64,000 nt of DNA from contig BROG01001161.1 in NCBI GenBank assembly GCA_030159075.1, positions 48,806 through 112,805 of the forward strand, given 5' to 3'. A program made the translations under genes and the position numbers. Shown in pieces: positions 24,438 to 38,728 of this stretch. The notes under the pieces are model-generated. The model made no database searches and was not told the DNA's origin. It saw nothing but the letters and a program-made list of their open reading frames with translations. The stretch's first letter is position 1. Each line of letters starts with the position of its first letter. The stretch comes from Atrina japonica (Eukaryota; Mollusca; Bivalvia; Pterioida; Pinnidae).

Positions 24438-24725
24438 CGCGAACTAAATATCTTTTAATTCTGACCATTGTATCATTGATAAGGATAAATAATAATATTG
24501 ATATTGAATGTACATGATGAAATATCTGCACCTTCGTTTTTGGTGCATAAAAGGACCGCAAAAGCCCGGTCTTCTGCCGCACAACGAACTCGGGCGTAAT
24601 TATGTCAGTCTGTGCTTTCAATAACCAATACATATCATGATTTTAATGTAGAGAAATGATAATAGATAAAATATGAAAAATATGAAGAGATGCATTTTAT
24701 ATTGTTTTCCTTTTTTTTTCTACAG

Positions 24726-24875
24726 CCATGTCATGGACAGGGAACCATTCTTGGATGCACAGAAGTGTCCTCGTGCTCCGGAACTTGATGATGAAAACGT
24801 GACAGAACCACAAATGAATACAGATGAACGTCGATGTGTTCAAGAATCTGTACAGATAAACCATGCGTTTGACAT
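24726..24875 (+). CDS. membrane-proximal ectodomain (stalk) exon
   Basis: Acceptor TTTTTTTCTACAG and donor ACAT|GTAAGA. 150 nt. In the frame that runs on into the transmembrane exon it encodes HVMDREPFLDAQKCPRAPEL, an N-glycosylation sequon (NVT) and ERRCVQESVQINHAFD. The alternative frame, reached through the micro-exon, begins PCHGQGTILGC and stops within the exon. The stalk has two Cys and is acidic. Confidence 0.75.
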
Positions 24876-24989
24876 GTAAGAAATTGTTGATCGTTATGAG
24901 ATAGTATGCAAATCGCCAATTTAAAAGAGACCTTTATGTTTATTTATCTACATGTAAAGAAACCTTAAAACATAACATGTCAAACATTG

Positions 24990-25275
24990 TCGTTAGCTTT
25001 GATTTGATTTGAGTTTTTACGCCACCTCAACAATTTTTTCAGTTATATGGTGGCGGCCATTTTTTAATGGAAGAGGAGAGAACCGATCAACATGTACTCT
25101 TGTGAAGAGACCAGCCAGGCCTTTGTAAACTGGCAAACTTCATCCCAAACACCACTTATGTTCCAGGTGGAGCGCAAACCTGCGCTGACCAGAAGTGAGC
25201 AACTTCATGAATCAAAGCGCCATGCTCTAATCATTCGGCAATGGAGGAGGTCCCTTACTTTTGATATCAGCTTTG
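24990..25275 (+). repeat. dispersed repeat family R1, copy 3 (5' part)
   Basis: GATTTGATTTGAGTTTTTAC, TATGGTGGCGGCCATTTTTT, GCGCTGACCAGAAGTGAG and the flanking phrases match the first ~220 bp of the copies at 3645 and 5420. The 3' portion is absent. Confidence 0.75.
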
Positions 25276-25587
25276 CATAACATTACAAATATGTCTTTTT
25301 TTAGTTTGATTGTTTGTTTTAACATCCCGTCAAGGAATTTTTTATTTATTTTGAGATGTCACCGGCTTTAGGTTATGTGCTACATATTTTTCGCCCTGTG
25401 CCTTGGACTGACGCAGATGCAGTGAGGGTTCTTTTGCGTGCCACGCTTTCCGTGAATTTCACTTTGCATGACGAGCGCTTGGCGAAGGAACAGTCACTAC
25501 ATTTTTTAAAGTCTTTGGTATGACCCGGTTCGACGAACGCTCTACAGTAACATGAATATCAGGTTTTCGAAAACATTGCATCGATTA

Positions 25588-25720
<133 letters not shown>

Positions 25721-26887
25721 ATGAAGTCAGTACCTGTTGAAGTTATCCAAAAGAAAAACATATATAAAATACCATGATGTATATAAATAGACGATATGCA
25801 CTTGTGAGCAAACACCACCAATGTATGTCCATATCAAAAAAAGAGGTAAACTATTTGATTGCATCGATTTCACACATTTTATCTGTGTTATATGTCAACA
25901 AAATATCATGGAAGAATCTTCCGCACTTTGACTTGCATTTTGCTTCCAAGGCTCACCAGTTCCAAGAGTTTTGGCATTTGATTTCGAACTGTGTACACGC
26001 TGTCCATTATTTCTGTGACTGCGGTGGTCTTGTGGTCTTGTTGTAGAGTGGTCAACTTGTTAGTGGGAACCACCGGGTTTGATTTTCGGACCCTTGTTAT
26101 AATAAACACTTAAAATGGTATCGTTATACTTAGGTCGAACACACGGAATATGTTTAAAACACAAGAAATAAAGTTTTAACAGGCAGATGGTCTAAAAGAC
26201 AATATAAAAATATGTGAACATCTGACAGTCATGGATCCCCTGCAGATTCAGAAGTGAGATGACGTATTGTGACGGATTAGGCATTCGATAGCGACCAAGG
26301 TATCATTAACGGCAAGGGTGGTACGTGAAAAAAATCGTTATTGTATTATTATCGTTAGTCCATACCGCAGGGCATCATTTATGACACTTCACCTAAATCT
26401 GATAATAAATAAGTGGAACAGTTTTTTGTGGAATGTAAACCAGTGATATAGCAAGACAAATCTACTCCTGTATGTCATGGTTTAAAAAAAGGCATTTGTT
26501 TCAAATCCAAAATTTTCTTTCCCGATACATATATGGTAAGACGCAGTAAACACCATACACTGCTTCCAGGTGGCCTGTGTGCATTAGTTAGAAGTCGATC
26601 AAGACGGACTTATCCTTTCCACTGATATATAATATATTATCTGGTCATTACTGATCTATTATCAATTCTTTCATTATCTTTTTTGAGCCAGCTTTATTTT
26701 GGAAACAGCAGACATTAATATAAACAGTTCATGATTATAGCACTTTGTATGTATCTTCTTCATGGGGGATATGGTATAGAATTTATATTATTAAAATGAA
26801 TTACATGCTAAATTGACTGCTTGACATGTATATAAGATTTGAATATAAAATTCTTTAATGTAATATTCATTTTTGTTTATTTTTTAG

Positions 26888-26966
26888 CGCATTATTGGTC
26901 ATGGTTATCCTAAATACAACACTCGTAGGTGTTTTATTAATAAAACACAAAATTATACACCTAAAG
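26888..26966 (+). CDS. transmembrane exon
   Basis: Acceptor TTTATTTTTTAG, donor AAAG|GTATTC. In phase with 24875 it encodes an uninterrupted hydrophobic helix (ALLVMVILNTTLVGVLLI) followed by basic residues KHKIIHLK, the stop-transfer signature of a type I membrane protein with the C-terminus in the cytoplasm. Confidence 0.8.
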
Positions 26967-27030
26967 GTATTCATTTATTCTATCTATTCTTCTATCCAGC
27001 CTCTGTCTATCGCCCTGTTGTATATCTATC

Positions 27031-27034
27031 TGCC

Positions 27035-27079
<45 letters not shown>

Positions 27080-27090
27080 GCCTGTCTGTC
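27031..27090. repeat. (CTGT)n microsatellite
   Basis: About 14 tetranucleotide units with CCTG variants at both ends, 65 bp after the transmembrane exon. Confidence 0.95.
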
Positions 27091-28935
27091 AAAGTTCTAC
27101 ATTTTTCTAGATATAATTTTGCGGTAATAGTTATAAATGAAAAATTGGTTTAATATTGTTAAAATCATGTTTCAGATAATATGAATGAACATTTTCAATC
27201 CATAAATAAACAAAATAAGACAAACTCAGACTTCTGGGCATATAGGCCGACTATCCACACCCGTTGCAAATGTTACATGGGATTCTCTCAAGCTTTCGTT
27301 TTTATTCGGATTACCTCGATTGTTTTCTTTTTTTTTTTATTTAATAAACATTATATTTAAAATGTCTAATAATATTCGATATGTAGCTTTAAAACACCTA
27401 CAAACTGTATGCACTTTGTATTTCTAGATCCCAAGAGATCTGGCGTATTCCCATCGACAGAGCTTCATCAAAGTAAACCGCCCGTGCTAGCTCTTTCAGA
27501 ATTTACTGTCGTCCCCTATATGCCGTTATGTCAAATGTATTTGAATAACATATTTACACTAAATACGATTTATCATTATTATAAACAATATTTTGTTAGC
27601 TTTAAGTAGTCTAAACAGTTGTGTGCTACGTATATTTAGACATTATCATACGTGGATTCCTATAAAGGGACGCGAGTCGTGATAAATCAGGTATTGAAAG
27701 ACGTGTATTTCTTATCTTTAATATAATCGTCTATTCACCAGCAGGTATACTTGAAAAAGGAATTAATTACGCTGGAAGTAAAAGCGAAATAGAAAGAAAA
27801 GGTAGCAAGCAAAAAATGATCAGTTTTCAAAGGTCTATAATAAAACTAAATATCCTAAATTGTCAGATAGACGCTCATGACAGTTATCGTTATAAGAAAT
27901 TCCACACACATGTACTAAAAACGTACTCTTCCTGATTTTGCGAGAAAAAAGGAATATAAATCAATCAAATTAAAGTCTTGTTTCGTCTGCAAATTCACGC
28001 AAATCACTAGACTAAAATTCTGCACCGATTCTTTTGTTTCGTTTTGGTAAAAGTAGGGTCGGAAATTATTCGATATACGTATACGGAAATCCTTACTACT
28101 CTTCTCTTTACTTGGTCATTTTACAAACTGTGTAAGCAAACGTCGGAAGACGTACATAATACATATTAATAAGAACACCAGCCTGCCGTTACTATGGGGG
28201 TATTACCATTTCTACGATATCTATAATAACTTAATTGGTATTGGTATAACATTTAACGATCTATCTGCCATCATCGCACTTTTTATATTTCTCAAAATAT
28301 TGTCACTTTTAGTGAAAACTTTGTAAATCATTCATAGACCATTTCAAATGACAGAAAAGGTTTTGGACATATGTATTAGGCATTTTACATGGCATTGTAC
28401 ATGGAATTGTACATGGTATTTAACAAGAATATACTATTTTTACCGCGTCATCACTCTAGAAAATATTATAAACATAATATTAAATTTATACTGCTCAGGA
28501 CGATTGCTTCCGTCAACTTACTTCATTAGCTGAGCACCGGATTTAAACATATTTTCTAAAGAGAAATGATTTACAAAAAATTAATGTATTGTATTTTATG
28601 TATGTTTTAGCCATTTCCATAAGTATGAAGTAGTTACAGCGAATAATAATATTTGTTTAATAGGAGAATCAATAAGCATCAGTCGCTTAATGTGTTCTGT
28701 AAAAGTATTTTGAAAAAAAATGCTTTGTTTTGATTACCAAAACATCGTCGAAAGTTTACATGAAGACAAAATGTTGACCATACACCTGACAAGAAAACCT
28801 TTAAAGACAATATCAAAGCGAATGATTTAGGTAAATGAAATACATTTTCCACACGCGTGGACTTAAAGTTGATAATCGTTGCAATTTTGATAAATCTGAA
28901 CACATAAAAAAGTAAATATTATTTGAAACACTTAT
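27091..28935. other. intron, nothing recognised
   Basis: AT-rich sequence. A small direct repetition of TACATGG(C/A)ATTG occurs at 28387-28420. No exon or element was identified. Confidence 0.4.
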
Positions 28936-28939
28936 TCAC

Positions 28940-29040
28940 AAAAATGGAAATCGCAGATATAAATAGTTAGTGTTAGGACACGAAAAAACCTGATTTTATG
29001 AAGGAGCAATCCAATACCAATAACAAGTACATTATAGACG
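28940..29040 (+). repeat. ~100 bp dispersed repeat, copy 2
   Basis: About 70% similar by eye to 18355-18456. Shared TTAGTGTTAGGACACGAA and CCAATAACAAGTACA. Confidence 0.7.
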
Positions 29041-29399
29041 ATAATATTTATATGTTAGAATTTCTTATGAATACTTCCGTGGTGTTTGCGGGAAAGATTT
29101 TCTAGCGATTAGTCGACATTCCAATGGGTACCAACTGTGCTCCTGCCCTGGTTTGACAACTTTTTATATTCATATGAAGCTAAATCTATACAGTTTTTGC
29201 TCTCCACTGAAAAGTAACATTTCGGTTAAAAAATTCTACAGATTTATACTTTGGTATTCTTATACTTTCATATTCAGCACGCGTAAATCCACAAATGGGG
29301 CATCTGATAAATAGGGTTGTCTGTTCCTAGAATAGTCTGGAAAATTGCATATTTACATGATTAAAAACAGATCATTGTTATGGATTGCCAAATCGCATG

Positions 29400-30330
29400 A
29401 ATGAGTTAAACCTAGTTTTTATTAGTCAAACATAATATTTACAATTAAAACTACTTTTTCTCAGTGAAACATTATTCTCAAGTTAATTTTGATTATGAAT
29501 TTAACTTATAATTTCCCCAGTTAATTCTATTTTTTGTCACCCACATTGAATGAGAAAATTAGCCTAACTCATGATGCATGTCAAAATCTCAATGCAGAGT
29601 TAAACCTAGCGTATCTAAAAAAAAAACCTCGTTTTCTCGATATGAATATATTTGGTCCCAGTTAAATCTTGTTTTTCTCAGTTGTTCTAGTCTTTTGTTC
29701 CTAAAGCAACTAGGTGTAATTCCTTTTTGTTGTTTTGAAGCAATTGAACTAAATGTCTACACGGCTCACATCGGACGTTTACTCATCTTTTTGTTTGATT
29801 TTTTTGACTAAATGAAGGTATAATATCTTACTCTAGTTGTTGCGTATCCTTTTTCCAATAATCTCTCATTTGTGATCGTACTTAACCTTGGGAAAATATA
29901 AAAAATCATGGAGGGTGGAAATTACAATGTTGCAAAGTGTCATCATTGAGGACTTGTTCTGTCTCGTGTTTACTGTGTAGAAATTATCCAGCAGTTTCGA
30001 ATATCCAAAAGTTAAGTTAGACCTATCAGAGATTAACTTGTTAACAGTAAAGTGTTCTTTCTTCAAAATCTCTGTCGGACTAACAAAGAAGAATTACTGA
30101 TGAAGTACAGATATATATTAGTAGAGTTGCGAAAACTCTTTATGTGAAATATCGGCAACTTTAATAGTGAGATTAAATGAGACAATATTGGGATTTTCTG
30201 ATATTGAGAGTTTGTCATGTTGGCAATTTTTTTTCTCAGTTAAACCTAGGTTTTCGTCAATTAATGTGGGTGACTGGGAAAAATCAGCTTAAACTGGAGA
30301 AACATTAAGTTAAACTTAGAGTAACTGTTT
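29400..30330. repeat. MITE-like cluster of GTTAAACCTAG motifs with inverted ends
   Basis: GAGTTAAACCTAGTTTT-type phrases occur near 29403, 29595 and 30235. GTCACCCACATTGAATGAG (29537) is mirrored by AATTAATGTGGGTGAC (30257), 700 bp away. Related phrases appear at 56090-56170. This suggests nested or rearranged foldback elements, but exact ends were not defined. Confidence 0.55.
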
Positions 30331-30617
30331 AACTCCATTTTATTCGTGGAAAGCAGGATAGTACTCGATAATAAAACGTTAATCTATAAATATGTTTTTA
30401 TACAGAAAGCATACATAGTCCATTTAGATACCAAAAAATCAATTATATAAATTAAAGATGTTCTTTATAATAATGATATGAATAATATCAAACATTAAAA
30501 GTGTTAATAAGGATACAACTCACCTGTAATATTAGTAATATTTGTGTTAATTAAATTTGGTTTTGATAGATCGTAATGATTTCTCAGATAATTTCTTTTT
30601 TTTTTTTTTCATTTTAG

Positions 30618-30773
30618 AATTTGAAACCAGAGATTATCGGATCAGAAAGACGAACAAATCAAAATATAAAACGATGGATTGACTCGATTAATCCGAATTC
30701 TGCAAATCCTGAAAGCAATGGTGCCGAGTTATCACCTTTATCAAGCTTTAACAAAGAGGAAATCACAATCTAA
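30618..30773 (+). CDS. terminal exon: short cytoplasmic tail
   Basis: A long pyrimidine tract and TTTTAG precede it. It continues in phase from 26966 and encodes 51 residues from NLKPEIIGSERRTNQN through KRWIDSINPNSANPES to NKEEITI and a TAA stop. Polar and Ser/Asn-rich, with no kinase, death or TIR domain. It completes the type I membrane protein whose other exons are at 22434, 24726 and 26888, and probably 6075. Confidence 0.8.
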   Translation, partial: NLKPEIIGSERRTNQNIKRWIDSINPNSANPESNGAELSPLSSFNKEEITI

Positions 30774-30853
30774 TGCACAACGTATCAAATGTCGTATATA
30801 AATTTATATTAGGTATATAAACATGTTTACAGTACAATATCAGTTGAGGTAAT

Positions 30854-30914
30854 GCAGAGAGAGAGAGACAGAGAGAGAGAGAGAGACAGAGAGAGAGACA
30901 GAGAGAGAGAGAGT

Positions 30915-30954
<40 letters not shown>

Positions 30955-31074
30955 TACAGACAGACAGAGAGTAAGAGAGAGAGACAGAGAGACAGACAGA
31001 CAGAGAGAGGATGGGAGGGAGAGAGAGAGACGGGGAGAGAGAGACAGAGAGAGAAACAGAGACAGAGAGACGTA
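30854..31074. repeat. (GA)n/(GACA)n microsatellite
   Basis: Imperfect GA with GACAGACA blocks, starting about 80 bp after the stop codon of the receptor-like gene, so it may lie in its 3' UTR. Confidence 0.95.
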
Positions 31075-31407
31075 TCCAAGGAAAACAAGGGAACAGTTAA
31101 ATAACTATGCAACGTATTATATTTTTTTTACGTTTCGAATCAATCTAGTATGGCTTGTTTTATTGTTTTATTGTTTTCTTTTCCTTTCTCCGAATTTGAA
31201 TAGCTTTGGTTATTTCTGTAATGGGATCTGAAGCGTCATTATTTTCAATGATGTCGAGGACCATCGGATGCTTATTATTATATGCTTATTATTATATGTA
31301 TCTTTTTTCTGTATCTAATACTAAATTAAAATCAGCAACAATGTTGCGAATTGCATGCATTTTGTTTTCTATGTGTTTATTTATATATCTTTAAATATAT
31401 ATAGGTA

Positions 31408-31541
<134 letters not shown>

Positions 31542-31751
31542 TGGTTAAAACTTTACAACATATGTGTGTATACAATAACTTGAAAAAAAGAGAAAAATCA
31601 TTAAGTTCGTTATCCATGTTATCCGTGTGTATTTTTACAGTTCCATTTGCATATTGGGATCTAGCAAAAGAGACATGGGTAGAGAAGGTAGAGAGGGTAA
31701 GAAAAGTGAAATTTTGATTTTAATTTAAAAGACGTGGATAGTTGAATACAA

Positions 31752-31906
<155 letters not shown>

Positions 31907-34900
31907 ATATATCAATATGGCACACAATGCTGCATGTCAAAAATCCCATGTGATCAAGATAGACATAAATACGTGTAACTATTTCTTTGTCAAAATAAAC
32001 AACAGGTGTAAATTGAAAAATTAAAATTAAATCTGTCAGTATAACGCGTATGTGCATAACATTTGTATACATTAATGCTGAATGGCAGAGCACTAAGATA
32101 CATTCTATAACACTGAGTGACTGACATTGGCAGTAACCAGTATTAAAACATGTGAGCGAATACAAGAAGAGAGAAAGGGAACATTGAATATAATTTAAAA
32201 CCCGAAAAAAATGTCATCTAAGACGCGCTTTGAAAATTAAATGAATAGTAATATGCATGATATAAAAACCTTTTATTTTCCCATTAATTACGGTTCTGGG
32301 TGATTCTTAGTTTTCTATTTATATGAGTTTGAAGATTTAACAATGTTTTTTACTCGTAAAGACAATGCATACAAATGGAGCTCCATAATATTCAAGGTTA
32401 CCTCAGATGAATAAGTTCAACACATGGGCTACTGTCATCTCTTATCCATCACAACTCGTACCTAACTGAATTGCTTGACTCGTACCCATGTTTTACCTGA
32501 CTCGTGTCCATCGATTAACTCATTCGCGCCCATCGCCTGTTTGATGATAGGATTATTTATGAATGTATACATGTATTTACCAACAATTTAATTACCATAA
32601 TGTTGTTTTGTATTGAAATGACATGCAACTATATGTAGAAATGAATTGCCTTCAGAAGTTCTTCGATGACAGAGGTTTTGCTCAGTTCACACAACTTGAC
32701 AGGCGGATTTACCTTTTGATTATCTTACGCATGCTTCTTCTTGATTTTTGGTTATGGCGATCTTTATGACAAACTTAATATTTCCCACTGGATACTCGTA
32801 GGTAGGATAACAAGAAAGACAGATCATTCTTGTCAGTGTAAATTCTTGTCAGTGTAAATTTAATGTCGTTATATATTACCTAAAACGTGTACGTGTCCAG
32901 GTCAAGAAAGGGTTTATTAGACGGCATCCTTCCAAGTTATATATTACCTTATGGATATAAGGTCAAGGGGACATTTTCGACCTTTTGACAAAGAAATCTT
33001 GGTTTCGAGAAACAAAGACATGTAGAACCCCGAATACGTATAGCTGTTTCTATAGATTAGCGACAGCATACTCGTAAAACCACGGTCCGGATTCGATATG
33101 TAATTGCATACCCTTGGTTTCATGTACACGAATTCACTTGTAACTAATGAATATTAATAAAGGAGTAGTGTGTTCAATTTATAAAATCACAGAAGTTATC
33201 GCAAAGTCCGTTGATCATTGGCTGAGGCTTCATGAATAATTAATATGCTTGAGCGATTCCGGGCACATGAAACTACGGGTATGAAAGGGCATAGCGATTC
33301 CGGATTGTGATGTTACGACAATGGGACTACCTATACAGTTTACAGTTCATGGCAAATTAAGGAATCGCTAAGTAGATTTTTTTTTCAGTTATGTATATAG
33401 AAAAGTGTCATGTCAATTATTACTGGTTTTAAAGGAACCTTTACGGGACATACAATTAGTAACATTGTCATTGTCCGTTATAAACATTTTATGCCATCGA
33501 AAACATCGTAATTTTCAAACGAAATTGACTGCATGGAAACACCACACAATTGGCATGTATATAGCTATAAAGTCAGCCTACTAAAACACGTGTAACTTTT
33601 ACGACATGGTCATTATTAACTGCTGAATATATACTTGAGTTATTTGTCTATGGTAAAATCCTGGGTCATTTTTCTATGGTAACAAATATATTACCGTGCC
33701 TTTTATATATCGGTAAAAAGGTATCTGGAAACGGGTAATTTTCCCTACTGGTATTAGTCAATAAACCTTTTGTAGAGTTGATTCTTTCTGTTACCAATTG
33801 CCATAATAGTATTCAACTTCAGAGGAATCTCAATTAAATATTTAACCTTATATATGTGTGACCTGGGTTATAAATACCACCCAGTGCTGAATGTCAGATG
33901 TGAAAAACAGCCTACAAGGAAGTGAAGGCACTTGTAGTCGTTACAAGAAAGGATTCCAACATCTATTAAATCCCAGGATAAGAACTGAGACAAGTTGAAG
34001 ATGTCATTAAATGTTGTCAATGTAAATATTACTAAACCGGAAGCGATCTTGACCGAGTTGAGGTCACATGATATGAACACTAACTATTCCGACAAAACTG
34101 ACCGGAATGGAACAAACCGAAAAAGCGTAACGGGTATTCATGATTTCTACGTAGAAAGATGATCAAACCCGGGTAGTTTTTCTGTGTGCTTAAGAACTAA
34201 GTTATTGATGTAAGTATCATTCCTAGGTTATTGTGTACAAATCAGTTAAACAAAGGATACGCCTACGGTCAGTCAACCACAGGCATGACTTAGCCAAAGA
34301 GGTTACAAGTTGAGATGGTCACGAATTGAGATGGCTCCGTGTTTACCAACATTCCACATATAAGTAAATACGTTGCCATACAAGTAGCAAATAAACAAAA
34401 CACAAAGCACAGAGAAAGAAGGGAGACAGATTCGATAAAAAAAAATACCCTGTGCGTTTAGAAACAACTATAGAGCCTAGGGGTGCCTTAAGGAAGGAAA
34501 TGAAGCTGAAAACAAATTAATAATGTGACACCCTTCTTTGAATTTCCCCTGAAGCAACCTCAATCTGCCAAGGTTATTTATATATCACTTCTGTTCAATC
34601 GTTGAGTCTGAAACTGGTCGGAAAATACAAGTGTTTTCTTTTGTTTTATCTATTTAACTTGAAAGTGGTAAACGTATATGTATAGAAATATAATATTTTT
34701 GTTTAGAAAAATGAATATTCCCAGTTTTCAATGAAATAATTCCCACAATTTGACGTATATTCATGTTTGACGTGCTGTCCGTATCGATGTAACAGCAGTG
34801 GGCGGAACACGTGCTATCGCTAATTAGGGGTGTTTGCATCACGTTATTTTATAATGTTCTGACTAATTGCAGTGTATATTTGCTCTAGTTTTGATCAGTA

Positions 34901-35600
34901 TGTCTTTAAATTGTATAATGTGTGAATCGGAGAAGGTTTTACGATATTTGATACAGTTCAATATAAGCCCGTCATGGGTCTTTAACTACTTGTTGTCTTG
35001 GACTTTGAACAACAAAAACGTAACGAGTTTTGTTTGTGATATCTTGAAATGTCATTGAGTGAGGGGTGCACTTCATGACGGCTGTCATATAAACTAGTGC
35101 GAACTATATGTTGATCATTGATGCATATATTCTAATTATAATAAACTTAATTGAAATTGCTGATTCGTTAACTTTTTAAAAAGAATATGACCCTTTCTAT
35201 CATCCACTGATCTTATAAACCTTCACATATTATAAAGAAATACAGTGGAGACAGACATAAATGTATATGCAGCAGCAGTGCAACCCTCATCATCTAGGCT
35301 AGATGGTCATCAAAGCACCCTCTACCACACGATATTTACCCCTGTAATTCAGCGTCCAATGCAACTTCACTTAACATCAACATACCCGGCTACCCAGCCC
35401 ACTGGTATATCGGAATGCTATATAAAGAAGTACTAATTGACAAACACCCCATCCAATGGTGGCTAAGGTACATTGAGGTGAATGTGATTGATGACAACAG
35501 GCTAGCATCATCGCAACAATCACTGAGGTACTAGCCAAATAATACAAAGTCCTCCAAAAAATATATAAATAAATAAAACAATAAACGACCTGATATGTTC
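31907..35600. other. intergenic DNA, nothing recognised
   Basis: 3.7 kb between the plus-strand gene and the reverse-transcriptase fragment. No coding exon, RNA gene or clear repeat was found. A GTCAGTGTAAATT word is directly repeated at 32834-32860. Confidence 0.4.
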
Positions 35601-35723
35601 TACTGAAGAAGCTGTGTCAGGTTTTTCTGTGTTTCGTAAGATAAGACCAACACTGACGAGGTCGTACTTGAATTAAACCGAACTACTGGATATCCCTCTC
35701 CAACAGTCATATGTTGAAATGTA

Positions 35724-36366
35724 TCATAAAGCAGGGTTTAAACTGACAACACGCGCAGAATTATTGTCGGAATAAAAAAGTACAATGTACCGTACCGGGT
35801 CCACAAAGACAATACAAACGTGCCGAAAATTAATAGTGATGCAGGGATGAGTGTATATAAGGATCTCACTTGGGTATATCACAATGACATATGCATGGAC
35901 ATTGACATTATTAATCGACAAAATGTCGTCGATATATCTTAATGTCAAATTAAAGGGCACCGCTAATGTTTTTCTACTTTTGATTCAGCAGTTTCTGGAT
36001 GAAGTCTTCTTCGTGTGAATACAGGAACAGGTTTACTAATAAAGGGTCACAATATGTTCCCATAGGACGGTTTGTTGAAAGACCATGTCACCGAACATTA
36101 CAAATATATTGTCTATTAAAAATTCCAGCATGCTTTTTACACCAACTTCAATGTATCTATGTGTAGAATCAGAGTGGTGTTTGACAAAATAAGTATCCTG
36201 ATAGCCAATCACTAGATCTTTAAATTTCCGGGTAGAACATTTAGTGAAAAAAAACAGTAGTCTATGATGCTAAAAAGTATTTCTTTTATTTTTCATGCGG
36301 AATAGTTGTGTAAAGAGTAGAGACGTCATATGTTTTGACAAAAGGAATTTGTAGGCTGATCTGTCC
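35724..36366 (-). pseudogene. reverse transcriptase fragment, Penelope-like type
   Basis: The reverse strand encodes, across several frames and stops, KFKDLVIGYQDTYFVKHHSD, MLEFLIDNIFVMFGDMVFQQT and LRYIDDILSINN with the YIDD catalytic motif. I recognise this block order from a reverse transcriptase family abundant in bivalves and cnidarians that I believe is Penelope-like. The attribution is from memory. There are at least three in-frame stops and a frameshift between the QQT and YIDD blocks, so it is dead. No endonuclease (GIY-YIG) domain or ends were found nearby. Confidence 0.7.
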
Positions 36367-37119
36367 TAAATTAGACTTCGAAATCCGAAAATGAGACTTC
36401 GCCCATTAAGACAAAATCCTTATTACATCATAACGTATCTTTACAGTTACGTCATGTATATCCGTTTTAATTTTCGAATTGCTTAATAGAGCAGTATCAA
36501 TATCTTACGAACAAACGTCACTAAACGGTTCGAGAAAATGGAACCGTTTCATTGGATTCAGAGTTACATAATGTTCTGAGCCAATGGTTTTATGAATTAA
36601 AAAATAACACCCCGTTAGATACCTCAAACGAACTTACGCTGCCGTCTCTAGTGTAACTATACAATATAATTCAGAGGGATTTAAACGACAGAAAGTGTTC
36701 CCACAATGGTGTACATGTAGCATTTTGTAGAAAGCATGTAGAGGTAAATATAGTTTTAGTTTCTATAAAGCGATACTGTTGCCCTGTAGCTCTCAGAAAA
36801 GAAGACATAAATGAGGCTTCCATGAGTATATCAACTGAGTATCATTTAACAATTGAATGAATAGTGATTGCAATGGCTGTTCCATTATTTTCCAGTTGTA
36901 GATAATAAGGAAAAGGTCCCTGTCTTAAAAAGGGCTATCCCAGTCTTTTGATGATGTGTATCTGTTATGCATACATCTATTATATGTTATTCATATATAT
37001 TTTTATATTATATTTCATAATAATAGTTTATCGTTTGAAAATCTAAAGAACATACAGATCCGGTGCAACGGTTCCCGATCCGATACCATTTTTTAATGCA
37101 TATATTCATGTTGGATTCT

Positions 37120-37120
<1 letters not shown>
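36367..37120. other. intergenic DNA, nothing recognised
   Basis: May include 5' remnants of the reverse transcriptase fragment, but no conserved block could be read. Confidence 0.35.
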
Positions 37121-37210
<90 letters not shown>

Positions 37211-37211
37211 T
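37120..37211. repeat. (ATT)n microsatellite
   Basis: About 30 trinucleotide units. It is followed at 37212 by TACCGGGTGGTAGT, whose reverse complement ACTACCACCCGGTA occurs at 37319-37332, so the 120 bp next to the array has short inverted ends. Confidence 0.95.
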
Positions 37212-37785
37212 ACCGGGTGGTAGTGAGTCCAAAAGTCAATTATTGCTTGAAAAAAGTACGTCCATGAAAAAAAAATATCAATATGATAAAAATTGTCATG
37301 CTGAAAAGTTTGTATTTACTACCACCCGGTAAGTTTAACAATTTAAACATGGCTTTCAGTTTCAGTTTCAGTTTTAAATAGTCGTATTTACTACTTTCAT
37401 CTGTTTGGATCGGAAAAAACAGGGGTTGATAATTTAGTTCCATACAGCAAATAGAGAACACACCTTTACGGTCGGAAAGGCAAATATATTCCTTCCATTT
37501 TTAGACAACTTCATGATCTTGTATGCATTACATGTTACCTTACATGTAGGCAGTTCAGTGGCGAATTTAGAGGGGGTTGCAGGGGTTACAACACCCCCTT
37601 TAAAGAATCCAAAACGGTCCCAGACTCATTAGGTATTCCGTAATGATAAAACATCTAACACCTTTCAAAAACTACTGGATACGCCCCTGCATTTTATGTA
37701 TGATCATTGTTTCCTTGTCAAGCAAATTTATTTTTAAATAGCAGTATGTATCTCGTGTGCCTCATTTTGAACAAAATAAAGTAAC

Positions 37786-37932
<147 letters not shown>

Positions 37933-38614
37933 TAACACTGTTAAACACTTCAAACACTTCAAAAGCGTGAATTATCAAATTAAAACAACTGAATTAGGGA
38001 AAGTTACGTTCGTTCGTAGGATATTGATAATGCACTGAAATACTTATTAATACTAGATGTAATGGTTTGCTTACTTCTGTATTTTCAAAGTCCGTGTGTG
38101 GTCAATTTTAACCAGATTTGTATATTGTCTCGTTAGCATTCCATCTATTAATACTTTTTACCAGGCGATTTTATAACACATATCTTCATTTTAACGTCAA
38201 TATTTTCACAATTATAATAAAGGCCACTTTAGAAATAATTTCTTCTTGAAGTTCATTAACTTTCCAGAACCAGATAATTCCCATGATATTTTATACATGC
38301 GTATTCAATGGACCTGTTGATGGCTTATTTCCAGCGATACTACATAGTCCATCTAGAAAACATATTTAAATATTCAACACATAAAACAAATTTAAAATTA
38401 GCAACAAGTAATCCTGCATCTCAACACGGAAATGATAGCAATTCATCATTGTGTGTCACACGTTGATATATTTTGATGATGCGGAAGTTGTCATATTCTA
38501 TCCTTGCCTTGTAATAACAAAATGTAAAACTATTGTGCTTAAAAATATTGACACGACTAAGATCAAACTCTGAAATATGGAAATTAAACCCCTCTCATAA
38601 CTATTAGATTAAAG

Positions 38615-38728
<114 letters not shown>

